64,000 nt of DNA from Faecalibacter rhinopitheci (GTDB lineage Bacteria > Bacteroidota > Bacteroidia > Flavobacteriales > Weeksellaceae), in NCBI RefSeq assembly GCF_015234135.1, contig NZ_JADGIK010000007.1, positions 115,964-179,963 on the forward strand, read 5' to 3'. The first letter of the stretch is position 1, and each line of letters begins with the position of its first letter. Positions 26,611 to 35,973 of this stretch are shown here, piece by piece. The notes under the pieces were generated by a model. The model made no database searches. It saw nothing but the letters and a program-made list of their open reading frames with translations, and was not told the origin of the DNA. A program made the position numbers and the translations under genes.

Positions 26611-28818
26611 ATGAAAATCGCCTACATTACTACTTATCCACCGAAACAATGTGGAATTGCGACTTATACGCATGATCTTATACTTGCTATTGCCGCTAAT
26701 CCTGAAATACAGCAAGAGGTAATTGCCATTATTGAGGAACATGATCAATCTTTATATCCTGCCGAAGTTGTCTACAAAATCAGACGAAATGAGCTTGAAG
26801 ATTACAATAAGGCAGCAGAATGGATCAATCAAAATGGATATGATTTTGTAGTAATTGAACATGAATATGGCATTTTTGGTGGGAATAGTGGAATGTATAT
26901 TTTATCATTCGCAAAATCGATACACTGTGCGTTGGTTGTTAGTTTTCATACCATATTAGAGCGTCCGTCTAATGATGAAAATACTATCCTCATTGAATTA
27001 TCTTCCATAGCTCAGCGAATTATTGTGATGAGTTCTCATGCAGAACATTTACTTCAGAAAGTTTATCAAATCAATTTAGACAAGGTTTTATGTATTCCGC
27101 ATGGTGTCCCAGAATATGGTATAGCGCATGAAGAAGCAAAGGCTTCCATTAATTTGACGGATAGAAAAGTGATATTAACTTTTGGTTTTTTAGGCCGTAA
27201 CAAAGGAATTGAACTTGTTATAAAATCGTTACCAGCTGTTGTGGAGCAACATCCTGATGTGTTGTATATTATTGCAGGTAAAACACATCCCAACGTTATT
27301 GCACATTCTGGTGAAGAATACCGCGAGTACCTTGAAGAGCTTGTAGATGCAAAAGAATTGCGAAATAATGTGAAATTTATCAATAACTATATGCCGATAA
27401 ATGAATTAACAAATTTATTATCCGCTTGCGATGTCTACATTACTCCTTACGCTAACGAAGCGCAGATAACAAGTGGCACACTGAGCTATGCTATTGGTGC
27501 AGGTGCAGCAGTTATCTCGACACCGTATTGGCATGCAAAAGATTTATTGGCTGAAGATAGAGGAATACTGATTCCCTTTAGAGATAAAAAAGCGTTGAGC
27601 AATAACTTAAACAAACTTTTTGAAAATAGTGCTTTATTAAATTTTTACCGTAAAAATGCCAAAGCATATGGAGATAAAATTACATGGCCAAAAATAGGAA
27701 TAGCGTATTTTAATCTTTTTAAACAGCTCAAAAACGAAAATCCTGATTCTATGGCTGACTCTGGTATCAAATTAATTAAAAATTTACCTGAGTTTAGTTT
27801 ACAACACATTAACCGTTTAACAAATAATGTAGGTATTATACAACATGCTAAGTATGCTACACCTAATTATTTTGAGGGATATTGTTTAGATGATAATTCG
27901 CGCGCAGTTTTATTAGAATTAATGGCTTATCAAACATTTGATCTTGATATAAAAGATTTACATTTCTCAACGTATTTGGCTTATATTTTTTATGCGCAAA
28001 ATGAAGATGGGAAATTTAAGAATTTTATGAATTTTCAAAATCAATTTATTGATAAATTGGGTTCTGAAGATGCATTTGGGCGCACTATTTGGTCACTGGG
28101 TTATTTTTTCCAGATGTCGCCTGTAATCAGTCACTACGAATTAGCACGTGAAATGTTTTTTAAAGCTAAACCTCATTTTGAGTCTTTAATTTCTAACCGT
28201 GCCATTGCTTATACCATAATGGGAATTTCTTATTATTTAAAAAATAACCAGAATGATGAGCAAATGACTGAAATATTGCGTGGTTTAGCTTTACAATTAG
28301 CGCATGAATTTGAGGCTCATCAAACAGAAGATTGGCAATGGTTTGAGAATATTATTACCTATGATAATGCATTTTTGCCTCTGGCTTTAATTCATTCTTC
28401 GAATTATTTAAATGATCCATATTTGTATAAAATCGGGGTAAAAACCTTTGAATTTTTAGATCAACTAGTATATAAAAATGAGTTTTTATCTCTGATAGGG
28501 AACAAAGGTTGGTACAAAAAAGGAATGGAGAAACCAAACCATGTAGGTCAACAACCTATAGATGCATCTTCTATGACATTATTGTACCATGAAATGTACA
28601 TACAAACCCGTGAAGATATATATTATACAAAAATGATACATTCCTTTGAATGGTTTTTGGGTCGTAATGATTTGAAAATATCTATCTACGACCCTAACTC
28701 TAAAGGTTGTTGTGATGGACTAGAAGAATTTGGAATAAACCGTAACCAAGGTGCAGAAAGTACAATTTCTTTTTGGATAGCTTATCTTACGGTTTATAAT
28801 GCTTCTACTACTAAGTGA
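26611..28818 (+). CDS. Glycosyltransferase (GT4) with C-terminal alpha-helical domain
   Basis: Probable mannosyl-type transferase. Residues 1-375 are a GT-B fold of family GT4: start MKIAYITTYPPKQCGIATYT, central LTFGFLGRNKGIELVIKSLP, the donor-site region YITPYANEAQITSGTLSYAI. The last 350 residues are helical (DDNSRAVLLELMAYQ, EDAFGRTIWSLGYFF) and resemble an (alpha/alpha)-barrel glycosidase-like module. The ATG at 26611 is chosen over an in-frame TTG at 26584 because it begins exactly at the family's conserved N-terminus, giving 735 residues. The gene converges tail to tail with a GH130 gene only 3 bases away, a pairing frequent in Bacteroidota. The substrate is not deducible. Confidence 0.85.
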   Translation: MKIAYITTYPPKQCGIATYTHDLILAIAANPEIQQEVIAIIEEHDQSLYPAEVVYKIRRNELEDYNKAAEWINQNGYDFVVIEHEYGIFGGNSGMYILSFAKSIHCALVVSFHTILERPSNDENTILIELSSIAQRIIVMSSHAEHLLQKVYQINLDKVLCIPHGVPEYGIAHEEAKASINLTDRKVILTFGFLGRNKGIELVIKSLPAVVEQHPDVLYIIAGKTHPNVIAHSGEEYREYLEELVDAKELRNNVKFINNYMPINELTNLLSACDVYITPYANEAQITSGTLSYAIGAGAAVISTPYWHAKDLLAEDRGILIPFRDKKALSNNLNKLFENSALLNFYRKNAKAYGDKITWPKIGIAYFNLFKQLKNENPDSMADSGIKLIKNLPEFSLQHINRLTNNVGIIQHAKYATPNYFEGYCLDDNSRAVLLELMAYQTFDLDIKDLHFSTYLAYIFYAQNEDGKFKNFMNFQNQFIDKLGSEDAFGRTIWSLGYFFQMSPVISHYELAREMFFKAKPHFESLISNRAIAYTIMGISYYLKNNQNDEQMTEILRGLALQLAHEFEAHQTEDWQWFENIITYDNAFLPLALIHSSNYLNDPYLYKIGVKTFEFLDQLVYKNEFLSLIGNKGWYKKGMEKPNHVGQQPIDASSMTLLYHEMYIQTREDIYYTKMIHSFEWFLGRNDLKISIYDPNSKGCCDGLEEFGINRNQGAESTISFWIAYLTVYNASTTK

Positions 28819-28821
28819 TAA

Positions 28822-30291
28822 CTATTGATTGGTAAGGATTTCTTGTAACAATTCATCTAAGTTAACTACCGCATAGGTAGATGCATAATCTGACATGGCG
28901 TAAGGAATGATTAAATGGCCATTGTGTACAATAGAGCCACATGAATAGACCACATTTGGTACATAACCTTCCCTTTCTAACGCATTAGGGCGTATAAGAG
29001 GTTCGGTTAATTTTCCTATTGGTTTGGTTGGATCATTTAAATCTAATAAACTTGCGTTAATCACATATTCTCGCATTGGCCCTACAGAATGCGTAATAAC
29101 TAACCATCCTTTATCCGTTTCTATCGGTGAGCCACAGTTCCCTAATTGTACAAATTCCCATGGTAATTGTGGTTCTCTTAATAGAATAACTTCATCTCTC
29201 CAAACATTGATTGAATCTGAAAAAGCGATGAAATTATTTTCTCCATCAACACGACAAAGCATAGCATATTTACCATTTATTTTTCGGGGAAACAAAGCAG
29301 CACCTTTATTGGCTATACTTCCGTGCAATGGCATGGTTTTAAACGATATAAAATCTTTGGTAATTAATAGTTTAGGTAATATACTGCGACCATCATATGC
29401 AGTATAAGTTGCGTAGTAAATTATCTCTCCATTATCTTCTACGAATCTTACAAATCTGGCATCTTCTATTCCATTTTTTTCTGTATCAGCTAAAGGAAAA
29501 ATTACACGTTCTGAAATTAAAGTATCTAAAGAGAAACTAATGTCGTAATGAGATGAAGCAATCCAATACATTTGATTGAGCATTACAATTTCTTCTGGAG
29601 TAAGTCCATTATCACTTTTAATTTCCTCTATAAATCGTTTAATTTCTTCAAAAAGAAAAGTATCAGGTAATTTTTGATCAATAATTTTCTTGAATTTATC
29701 TGTAACTTCATGTAAATCGTTTAATTTTTTCATGAAGTTTTCCTTTTTATAACGGTGGCTTTTCATGTGGCGAGGTTTCTCTAGCTTATCCCCCACTTTT
29801 TCTAAATGTATATCAAAATTTTCATCTATAATACCATCTCTAAAAACTAATGATGACACATGCCCTTCTCCAGTAGCACGAAAACTAAGAATTACTCTTT
29901 TTTGTCCTCTATCTAAGTAGCTTTGGTCACAATCTTCTACAATCGATGGGTTGAAGAATGCGGCTGATTCTATGGAATATTCCATGGTAAAATATGCTCC
30001 AATTAGAAGTTTATCATGTAATTGAATTTTATTCCACTCGTATCCTAAATTTTCAATAATTGATCGGACATGATTGGCATTCTTTTCAAAAACGGTTACT
30101 ATACTACGGTGCCTACCAGCATAATTACGTAAAATTCTGTTTAAGGTACTTTCTCTTTCCTTAGGAGATAGACGGAAAATTCGTGTTATTATCTTGCTAC
30201 TTCGTTCTTCGCCTAAATTAAAAAAACGTGCCAATACACGTGTAAAATCAGGTTTAAAATAGATGTCTTTTCGAATTACTTTTACAGCCAT
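28822..30291 (-). CDS. Glycoside hydrolase family 130 protein (beta-mannoside phosphorylase-like)
   Basis: Family GH130 enzymes split beta-mannosidic bonds, mostly with phosphate to release mannose 1-phosphate. The 489 residues carry the five-bladed propeller signatures: GIEDARFVRFVEDNGEIIYY with the catalytic acidic pair, AYDGRSILPKLL, FPRKINGKYAMLCR and LGNCGSPIETDKGWLVI. An N-terminal extension of about 100 residues (ERSSKIITRIFRLSPKERES) is helical and marks the longer subgroup. No signal peptide, so it is cytoplasmic. Tail-to-tail arrangement with the GT4 gene suggests that one makes and the other turns over the same oligosaccharide; that is inference. Confidence 0.88.
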   Translation of the reverse strand: MAVKVIRKDIYFKPDFTRVLARFFNLGEERSSKIITRIFRLSPKERESTLNRILRNYAGRHRSIVTVFEKNANHVRSIIENLGYEWNKIQLHDKLLIGAYFTMEYSIESAAFFNPSIVEDCDQSYLDRGQKRVILSFRATGEGHVSSLVFRDGIIDENFDIHLEKVGDKLEKPRHMKSHRYKKENFMKKLNDLHEVTDKFKKIIDQKLPDTFLFEEIKRFIEEIKSDNGLTPEEIVMLNQMYWIASSHYDISFSLDTLISERVIFPLADTEKNGIEDARFVRFVEDNGEIIYYATYTAYDGRSILPKLLITKDFISFKTMPLHGSIANKGAALFPRKINGKYAMLCRVDGENNFIAFSDSINVWRDEVILLREPQLPWEFVQLGNCGSPIETDKGWLVITHSVGPMREYVINASLLDLNDPTKPIGKLTEPLIRPNALEREGYVPNVVYSCGSIVHNGHLIIPYAMSDYASTYAVVNLDELLQEILTNQ

Positions 30292-30399
30292 AGTTTATTT
30301 TTAAGTTGGTTCCTTTAAATTACATAAAATATTGCTGTTGTTCTCATTAACATTCATTAAATAATGTTAAAGTTATTTTCTTAAAAATTCTGAATATAA

Positions 30400-30432
30400 A
30401 AAAAGCTACTCCAGTTTATGAAGTAGCTTTTT
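30400..30432 (-). terminator. Rho-independent terminator
   Basis: Perfect 11-bp arms AAAAAGCTACT / AGTAGCTTTTT just past the stop of the 136-residue lipoprotein gene, with T's on the minus strand. Confidence 0.75.
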
Positions 30433-30458
30433 AATTTATATAAGCAGTAATTGTATAA

Positions 30459-30869
30459 TTATTTTACTAAACTAGCAATAACGCCTAATGTTACGTCTGA
30501 TACAGTTGTATTTTGTGCTTTATTAGTAGCTGTTTTTAACGTTGATAAGAATTCTCCGTATTTAGATTCACCAATTCCTGTTTTAATATCTGTTAAGGCT
30601 TTTGTTTTGTATCCTTCCAAAACAGATTGGTAACCACTTTTTGTAGTATCTACTTTGTTGTAGTTAGAAATATAATTAGTTAATGCTGATTTAACAATTG
30701 AAGTTTGAGAATTAGTTAAGTTTAAACCACCCAATAAACTAGAAATTTCAGAAATAGCTGATGTAATTTGAGCAACTTTAGTAATTGTTCCTACAGTACC
30801 AGTTGGTTGATTTGTTGTACAACTTGCAAATGCAACAACAACTCCTAATCCTAATAATATTTTTTTCAT
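30459..30869 (-). CDS. Small lipoprotein, 136 aa
   Basis: A lipoprotein signal (MKKILLGLGVVVAFASC, Cys17 at the lipobox) is followed by a Ser/Thr-rich, helix-forming segment (AISEISSLLGGLNLTNSQTS) and a compact C-terminal region of alanine- and lysine-rich helices. I recall similar DUF4197-like or short helical lipoproteins in Flavobacteriia but cannot assign a family. Probably anchored in the outer membrane facing the periplasm. Single gene with its own terminator. Confidence 0.75.
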   Translation of the reverse strand: MKKILLGLGVVVAFASCTTNQPTGTVGTITKVAQITSAISEISSLLGGLNLTNSQTSIVKSALTNYISNYNKVDTTKSGYQSVLEGYKTKALTDIKTGIGESKYGEFLSTLKTATNKAQNTTVSDVTLGVIASLVK

Positions 30870-31012
30870 ATTTAAATTTGCGCAAATGTAATGGTATAAC
30901 TTAATCAGGAGCTTTTTTTAACAAAGTTTAAGATTATTTATTTATCATTATTTATCTAAAATTCAAATAAGCTCATGCGGTTATAAAAGGTGAATTTTGA
31001 GGTATAAAAAAA

Positions 31013-31026
31013 GTGCCTAATGGCAC
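31013..31026 (-). terminator. Short terminator hairpin
   Basis: GTGCC / GGCAC with a TAAT loop, followed on the minus strand by T's, close to the stop of the gene at 31045. Confidence 0.55.
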
Positions 31027-31044
31027 CTATAATTTTATATTCTA

Positions 31045-31428
31045 CTAAAAACTCTTGATAATCCAATATTCACGTGATATACCTACATCATTTCTATTGA
31101 TTGCTAACTCATCACAAAAGTCTAAAAATAATTCGTCCATTGTTTTATCGATTTTTGGTGTAGATCCTAATGCTTGTGAAATTGAATCTATTACAGTCTC
31201 TTCTGTATGAATTTTACTATCAAATACTTCAAAATTTTGATCTACATAGCCAATGAATGAACTTGGTACGAATATGTTGATATCTTCTGATTGTATGACT
31301 AAAAATACTTGAGACGTTTTAATTAATTGTAATCCAATTTCTTTTTCATTATCCGTTCCTAATTCTAAACCCTCTAAAAATACCTCAACATTATCTAAAA
31401 TTTCTTCCTTATCTGATACTTTGTTCAT
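31045..31428 (-). CDS. Hypothetical acidic protein, 127 aa
   Basis: Unrecognised cytoplasmic protein, acidic, without signal or membrane segments; it has alternating beta-like (VFLVIQSEDINIFVPSSFIG) and helical (MDELFLDFCDELAINRND) stretches. It lies 29 bases after the stop of the TPR-like gene on the same strand, so the two may form a short operon. No function proposed. Confidence 0.65.
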   Translation of the reverse strand: MNKVSDKEEILDNVEVFLEGLELGTDNEKEIGLQLIKTSQVFLVIQSEDINIFVPSSFIGYVDQNFEVFDSKIHTEETVIDSISQALGSTPKIDKTMDELFLDFCDELAINRNDVGISREYWIIKSF

Positions 31429-31457
31429 CGCTCTAATTTTTGCAAATGTATAAAAAC

Positions 31458-32360
31458 CTATAAATCCTCTTTCATTAATTGCTCAACTTCTCGGTATTCA
31501 TCATAAGATTTAACAAAATCATTTTCAAAATCTATAGAATCAATCAACATAATTACCTGATTTTCTTCTATTTTTAAATAGTTTAAAATCGTATTAACAT
31601 TATAATCATTAAAAGAATTAAAAGTAGGATACACCGTAATGTTTTTTAGTATAAGCCCATTGATAAAACAACCTATTGTATCGTAATTAATTCCTAACTC
31701 AATATATTTTTTGAAGTAATTAATTAAGTTGGTTTTCAATTGTAGATTATAATTAAAACTTTTTAATTTAAAATTTTTAAGCAATAATTTATTAGGCGTT
31801 TTCTCTACTATTCCTTCTGTAATGTTAAGATTCTGATTTAAGAGATTAATGATAAATTTATTATCTGAGAGCTGATAAAGTATATTGATGTATTTTTTGG
31901 CTTCTTCGAAATGAAAAAGTTCCATATTCACTAATGTTAAGAGTAAATTTACTCTTTTATTCTGTGGATAAATGGCAATGATTTCTTCTAAATAATTTAA
32001 AGCTTCTTCAAATTTTAATTTATAAATATAATATTCCGCCAGATATATATTACAAGCATACAGAAACATATCATTTTCCTTAGCTTGGTGTAGATATAAA
32101 ATAGATTCTTCGTTGTAATTTAGATTTCGTTGCACAATTGCTTTTAGGAACAGAGCTTTACTAAATGTAGGTGCTTCTGCAATAACTTCGTCAATTTTTT
32201 TGTGGGCTGCATGTAATTGATCAATAGGATGATTTCTGAAAGTGAAATTCTTCCAAATTGGAAATGCTTGTTTTTTCTTCTGGTCGTCCAGCATCATAAA
32301 AAAAGCATCATTAAATTTTTGATTAATATCCGTCCAGACCATAATCGTCTTATTTTTCAT
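31458..32360 (-). CDS. TPR-like repeat protein, 300 aa
   Basis: Helical-repeat protein whose middle follows TPR spacing (FSKALFLKAIVQRNLNYNEE, FEEALNYLEEIIAIYPQNKR and FEEAKKYINILYQLSDNKF), about residues 70-190; the C-terminal 100 residues are a different helical module. No signal peptide. Probably a protein-interaction scaffold, co-transcribed with the acidic protein at 31045. The start is an ATG with MKNKTIMVWTDINQK; MVWTDINQK seven residues in is an alternative. Confidence 0.7.
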   Translation of the reverse strand: MKNKTIMVWTDINQKFNDAFFMMLDDQKKKQAFPIWKNFTFRNHPIDQLHAAHKKIDEVIAEAPTFSKALFLKAIVQRNLNYNEESILYLHQAKENDMFLYACNIYLAEYYIYKLKFEEALNYLEEIIAIYPQNKRVNLLLTLVNMELFHFEEAKKYINILYQLSDNKFIINLLNQNLNITEGIVEKTPNKLLLKNFKLKSFNYNLQLKTNLINYFKKYIELGINYDTIGCFINGLILKNITVYPTFNSFNDYNVNTILNYLKIEENQVIMLIDSIDFENDFVKSYDEYREVEQLMKEDL

Positions 32361-32436
32361 AAACGTTGTTAATGTAGAAAATTAACAACACATTATTGTA
32401 AATTTTATGCAATAGATTTTAATTACTTTATAAAAA

Positions 32437-32463
32437 TATAGAGATTCATAATGAATCTCTATA
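32437..32463 (-). terminator. Rho-independent terminator of the men operon
   Basis: Perfect 13-bp arms TATAGAGATTCAT / ATGAATCTCTATA, one-base centre, directly after the menE stop on the minus strand. Confidence 0.75.
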
Positions 32464-32465
32464 TT

Positions 32466-33482
32466 TTAAAAACTTATTTTATTACGTTGTATTTTTCCAC
32501 TCTCTGTACGAGGAAATTTATCATAAAATATAATTTCTTTGGGTATTTGATATTTTGATAATCCGACAGTTGTAAGGTCAATTGTATGATGAGGTCCTTC
32601 GATAACTAATACCAATTTATTTCCTAAAACCTCATCTGGTTTTGAAGAAATAAAAAAATCTGCATTGATAAATGGTTTTAAAATATTCTCTATCTGTTCA
32701 GGAAATAATTTTATTCCACCAGAATTAATCACATTATCTGCTCGACCTAACCAAATAAAATTTCTATCATCGATTAACTTTACAATATCGTTTGTAGTAA
32801 CTACAAGTCCATCATATGGCGTTTGGATAACTAAACAATCTCTATCATCTTGAGAGATTCTAACTTCGTCAAAAGCCTCAAAATACGGATTGACTTGTTT
32901 ATATTTTTGATTTTTGACTTGTTTAAAAGCTATATGCGTAATGGTTTCTGTCATTGCATACGTCTCATAAACTTCATTGTTTAATCCGTATAATTCTTTT
33001 TTTACCTTTTCCGATAAAGGCGCACCACCAATTATTAATTTCTCGCAATGCGAAACAAATTCTATTGATTTTTCTACTTGCATAGGTGTAAGTGCAGCAA
33101 ATGCAATGGATTTAAATTTAGGTTCAAAATCCTTCCAATCTAAATGAGCTACAGGATTAATACAAATTAATTTCAAACCAATCTCAATCGCTCTTATCAA
33201 CATCAATTTACCCGCAATGTATGTTACTGGCATGGCTAGTAAGGCTGTATCACCTTTTGATAAACGTAAATATTTACACGTCATACGTGCACTTTTACGC
33301 ATGTTTTCTTTGGTTAATTGTATAGGTTTTGGTGTTCCTGTAGATCCTGAAGTTTGGGCCGTCATGTACTCAGAGTCATTATACCAATTGCTTAAAAAAT
33401 CTTTTATTGATTGCTCAAAATCATTTTTAGGCAAAATAGAATCTAATGAAAAAGAAGGCTGTGAAAAATCTAATACAATCAT
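32466..33482 (-). CDS. menE: o-Succinylbenzoate-CoA ligase (short form)
   Basis: Activates o-succinylbenzoate with ATP and CoA in menaquinone synthesis. An ANL-family adenylate-forming enzyme of 338 residues, shorter than the usual 450-plus, as is normal in Bacteroidota. The phosphate-binding loop TAQTSGSTGTPKPIQLT is at about 42-58, the A5 box ETYAMTETITHIAF near 173-186, the A7 Asp-Arg hinge (IWLGRADNVINSGG) near 245 and the catalytic Lys in PRTESGKIQRNKI at the C-terminus. It stands two genes from menC in the same operon, confirming the pathway. Confidence 0.92.
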   Translation of the reverse strand: MIVLDFSQPSFSLDSILPKNDFEQSIKDFLSNWYNDSEYMTAQTSGSTGTPKPIQLTKENMRKSARMTCKYLRLSKGDTALLAMPVTYIAGKLMLIRAIEIGLKLICINPVAHLDWKDFEPKFKSIAFAALTPMQVEKSIEFVSHCEKLIIGGAPLSEKVKKELYGLNNEVYETYAMTETITHIAFKQVKNQKYKQVNPYFEAFDEVRISQDDRDCLVIQTPYDGLVVTTNDIVKLIDDRNFIWLGRADNVINSGGIKLFPEQIENILKPFINADFFISSKPDEVLGNKLVLVIEGPHHTIDLTTVGLSKYQIPKEIIFYDKFPRTESGKIQRNKISF

Positions 33483-33483
33483 A

Positions 33484-34092
33484 TTATTTTTGATAGGTTA
33501 CGCCAGCGTTAATCTCAATATCCAACGAGTTATTTCCTGGAGGGATAGGACAATTATAACGTTTGCTATAGGCACAGTAAGGGTTATAAGCTTGGTTAAA
33601 GTCAATAATTACCTTTCCGTTGTTGTTTATAATATCTTTAATAGATAAATCTATATAACGTCCACCACCATAAGTTGTATTTCCGTTTGTATCATCTGTA
33701 AATGGTAAAAATAGATGATCTAGATATTCTTCCACTACTGGACTAGATTGGTACAACGTAAGCACCTGTTCTTTTCCATCTATAAAGAATCTAGCCAGAC
33801 CATATTTTTTATAATATTTAGTTTTCCCAGCTGAAGTAGGAAATGGAATAACATTACCATCGTCTATAGGAGTAAATTCGGCTTCTACTTTATATTTCTC
33901 ATCAATTGGGAAAAAAGTAATTCCTTTAAAAATTGATTTTTCTTCTTCATTTAAAGGAGATGTTTTTGGATTCGAATAAAATTCGACCAATTCACTTTGA
34001 TATTTCTCAATCGGTGATAATTGATTTACTGTTTTTGTAGCACAACTTGTAAACAACAAAAGTAAAGCTGTTATAAATATTAAATTTTTCAT
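33484..34092 (-). CDS. DUF1684-family lipoprotein
   Basis: 202-residue lipoprotein: signal MKNLIFITALLLLFTSC with Cys17 at the lipobox. The mature part carries the DUF1684 hallmark near its end (DFNQAYNPYCAYSKRYNCPI, then PPGNNSLDIEINAGV) and YGGGRYIDL. The biochemical role is unknown. It is embedded between menC and menE, overlapping the menC stop by 1 base and ending 2 bases before menE, so it is transcribed with menaquinone genes although a link to the pathway is not evident. Confidence 0.85.
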   Translation of the reverse strand: MKNLIFITALLLLFTSCATKTVNQLSPIEKYQSELVEFYSNPKTSPLNEEEKSIFKGITFFPIDEKYKVEAEFTPIDDGNVIPFPTSAGKTKYYKKYGLARFFIDGKEQVLTLYQSSPVVEEYLDHLFLPFTDDTNGNTTYGGGRYIDLSIKDIINNNGKVIIDFNQAYNPYCAYSKRYNCPIPPGNNSLDIEINAGVTYQK

Positions 34093-35129
34093 TAAATTTT
34101 ATTTCTGAATAAATGCTCTCCTCTAACTTCTAAACGAGTAGGGAAATTATTTGTAAAAAGTCCACCCGTTCCTAAACCTTGAGGCATCTCCGGGTATAAT
34201 ATTGCAGTCCATTGTGCAATTGCATTCAATCCTATATTACTTTCTAAAGCTGAAGTTACCCAAAAATCAATTCCATTCATATCACAAGCCTCTATCCACT
34301 CTAAAGAACCTCTAATCCCTCCTATCAAACTCGGTTTTAGGATTACATATTGAGGTTTTATTTTTGCAATTAAATCTAATTTATCTTGTTTATCAAAAAC
34401 TCCAATTAATTCTTCGTCTAAAGCAATAGGCGTTGGTGTAGAAGCACATAATTCAGCCATTTGATTAATATTTCCAGCTTTTATAGGCTGTTCTATAGAA
34501 TGAATTTTTAATTCTGCTAATTGTTGTAATACTTGTTTAGCTTCTTCAAATGAAAATCCACCATTTGCATCAACACGTAATTCTAATTGCTCAGCAGAAA
34601 ATTCTTCTCTTAATTGTTTTAAGATTTCATATTCAGATTCCCAATTAGATCCGATCTTAATTTTTATACAATGAAAACCTTGCGCTAATTTTTCTTGAAT
34701 TTGTTCACGCATAAATTCAACATCACCCATCCAAATTAGTCCATTAATTTTCATTCCTTTTTCACCACCTTTAAAGGCAGATTCGAATAAATCAGGATTA
34801 TAAGGATCATTATATTCGTCCTTGTATCTATTGTAACTTAATGCTTGGAAAGCTTGTTCTATTCCGAATTGAATTGATGGCCACTCGCGTAATTGATTCC
34901 AAAGTTCTTGTACACCAAGTTCGATATGATCACAAACCCATTGTAACTTTTCTTCGTATCCCGCACGATCATCTGCGCTTAAACCTTGAAATAAACCGCA
35001 CTCACCAATGTATTCTGTTCCATCATCTTCAATTTTCAATAAATACGTTAATTTTTCTGTCAAAACACCTCTTGATGTTCCTCCAGGTCGTTTAAATTTT
35101 AAAACGTAAGGTTCAAATTTTGCTTTCAT
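34092..35129 (-). CDS. menC: o-Succinylbenzoate synthase
   Basis: Dehydrates SHCHC to o-succinylbenzoate in menaquinone synthesis. An enolase-superfamily enzyme of 345 residues. Visible landmarks: the catalytic K-x-K motif HCIKIKIGSNW (about 156-166), metal ligands in RVDANGGFSFEEA, SIEQPI and IALDEELIG, and the second catalytic Lys region YVILKPSLIGG. First gene of menC-DUF1684-menE. No defects. Confidence 0.92.
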   Translation of the reverse strand: MKAKFEPYVLKFKRPGGTSRGVLTEKLTYLLKIEDDGTEYIGECGLFQGLSADDRAGYEEKLQWVCDHIELGVQELWNQLREWPSIQFGIEQAFQALSYNRYKDEYNDPYNPDLFESAFKGGEKGMKINGLIWMGDVEFMREQIQEKLAQGFHCIKIKIGSNWESEYEILKQLREEFSAEQLELRVDANGGFSFEEAKQVLQQLAELKIHSIEQPIKAGNINQMAELCASTPTPIALDEELIGVFDKQDKLDLIAKIKPQYVILKPSLIGGIRGSLEWIEACDMNGIDFWVTSALESNIGLNAIAQWTAILYPEMPQGLGTGGLFTNNFPTRLEVRGEHLFRNKI

Positions 35130-35195
35130 ACTTCAAATTTACAATGCTTTAATTAAAATTTTAAAGAATATAAGATATAATTTCTGTCTAAAATA

Positions 35196-35771
35196 TTAAG
35201 GCTTAATTTTAGCTTCCAATTCCTTCTTATAAAGGGATTTCCATTCATTACTCAACATACTAAATACTATAGTATCTCTTTTATGCCCATCTGGTAAATA
35301 AATATTTTTTCGTAAGATTCCTTCTTGTTGAAAACCTATTTTTTTCATTGCTGCAATGCTTCTTATATTTCTATTATCAGCATTTAGTTCAACTCTTTCA
35401 ATATCTAATTCCTCAAAAGCTAAATTTAAAATCAAATATTTACAATGCAAATTAATTCCGGTTCCTTGCACAAGTGGCGCATACCACGTAAACCCTATTT
35501 TTGTAGATTTGTTCGTGGAATCAAATGCATATAATCTGGTCATCCCTACATATTCTTGTATACTCGTATCAAAAACAACAAATGCACGTTGCGTAGTTTG
35601 TTTCGTTAAACGAAGTGCTTGGTTGAAATATTTTTTAAAATCTGCTTCAGTTTTAATTCGTATTGTAGAGTAAGTCCAAAGGTTTTCGTCTAAAACATAT
35701 TTCTTTAATGGTTCGTAATGATGTTCTTGAATAATCTCTAAACGAATACGTTGAGTAGAAAGTGTCTCCAT
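35196..35771 (-). CDS. GNAT-family N-acetyltransferase (RimJ/RimL-like)
   Basis: Transfers an acetyl group from acetyl-CoA to an amine, possibly a protein N-terminus or small molecule. The 191 residues show the GNAT core: the beta-bulge region TSIQEYVGMTRLYAFD, the pyrophosphate-binding section (LVQGTGINLHCKYLILN) and the late IERVELNADNRNIRSIAAMK followed by KIGFQQEGILRKN, typical of the RimJ/RimL subgroup. Substrate unknown. It is separated from menC by 66 bases on the same strand. Confidence 0.85.
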   Translation of the reverse strand: METLSTQRIRLEIIQEHHYEPLKKYVLDENLWTYSTIRIKTEADFKKYFNQALRLTKQTTQRAFVVFDTSIQEYVGMTRLYAFDSTNKSTKIGFTWYAPLVQGTGINLHCKYLILNLAFEELDIERVELNADNRNIRSIAAMKKIGFQQEGILRKNIYLPDGHKRDTIVFSMLSNEWKSLYKKELEAKIKP

Positions 35772-35973
35772 AATTATTATAATACACTATTATGTGGGTT
35801 CGAGGTAATAAATTTATAGAATATATCTGTGAACAAAAATTAAAAATCTATCTAAAACATATGAAGTATTTCTACTGTTTTATGATTTGATTTAAATTAT
35901 TTTTAAAATATCTACTTAAATCGATGTAACTTTTTAAATTAATATACGTCTTATTAGTAAATAACACTAAAAG

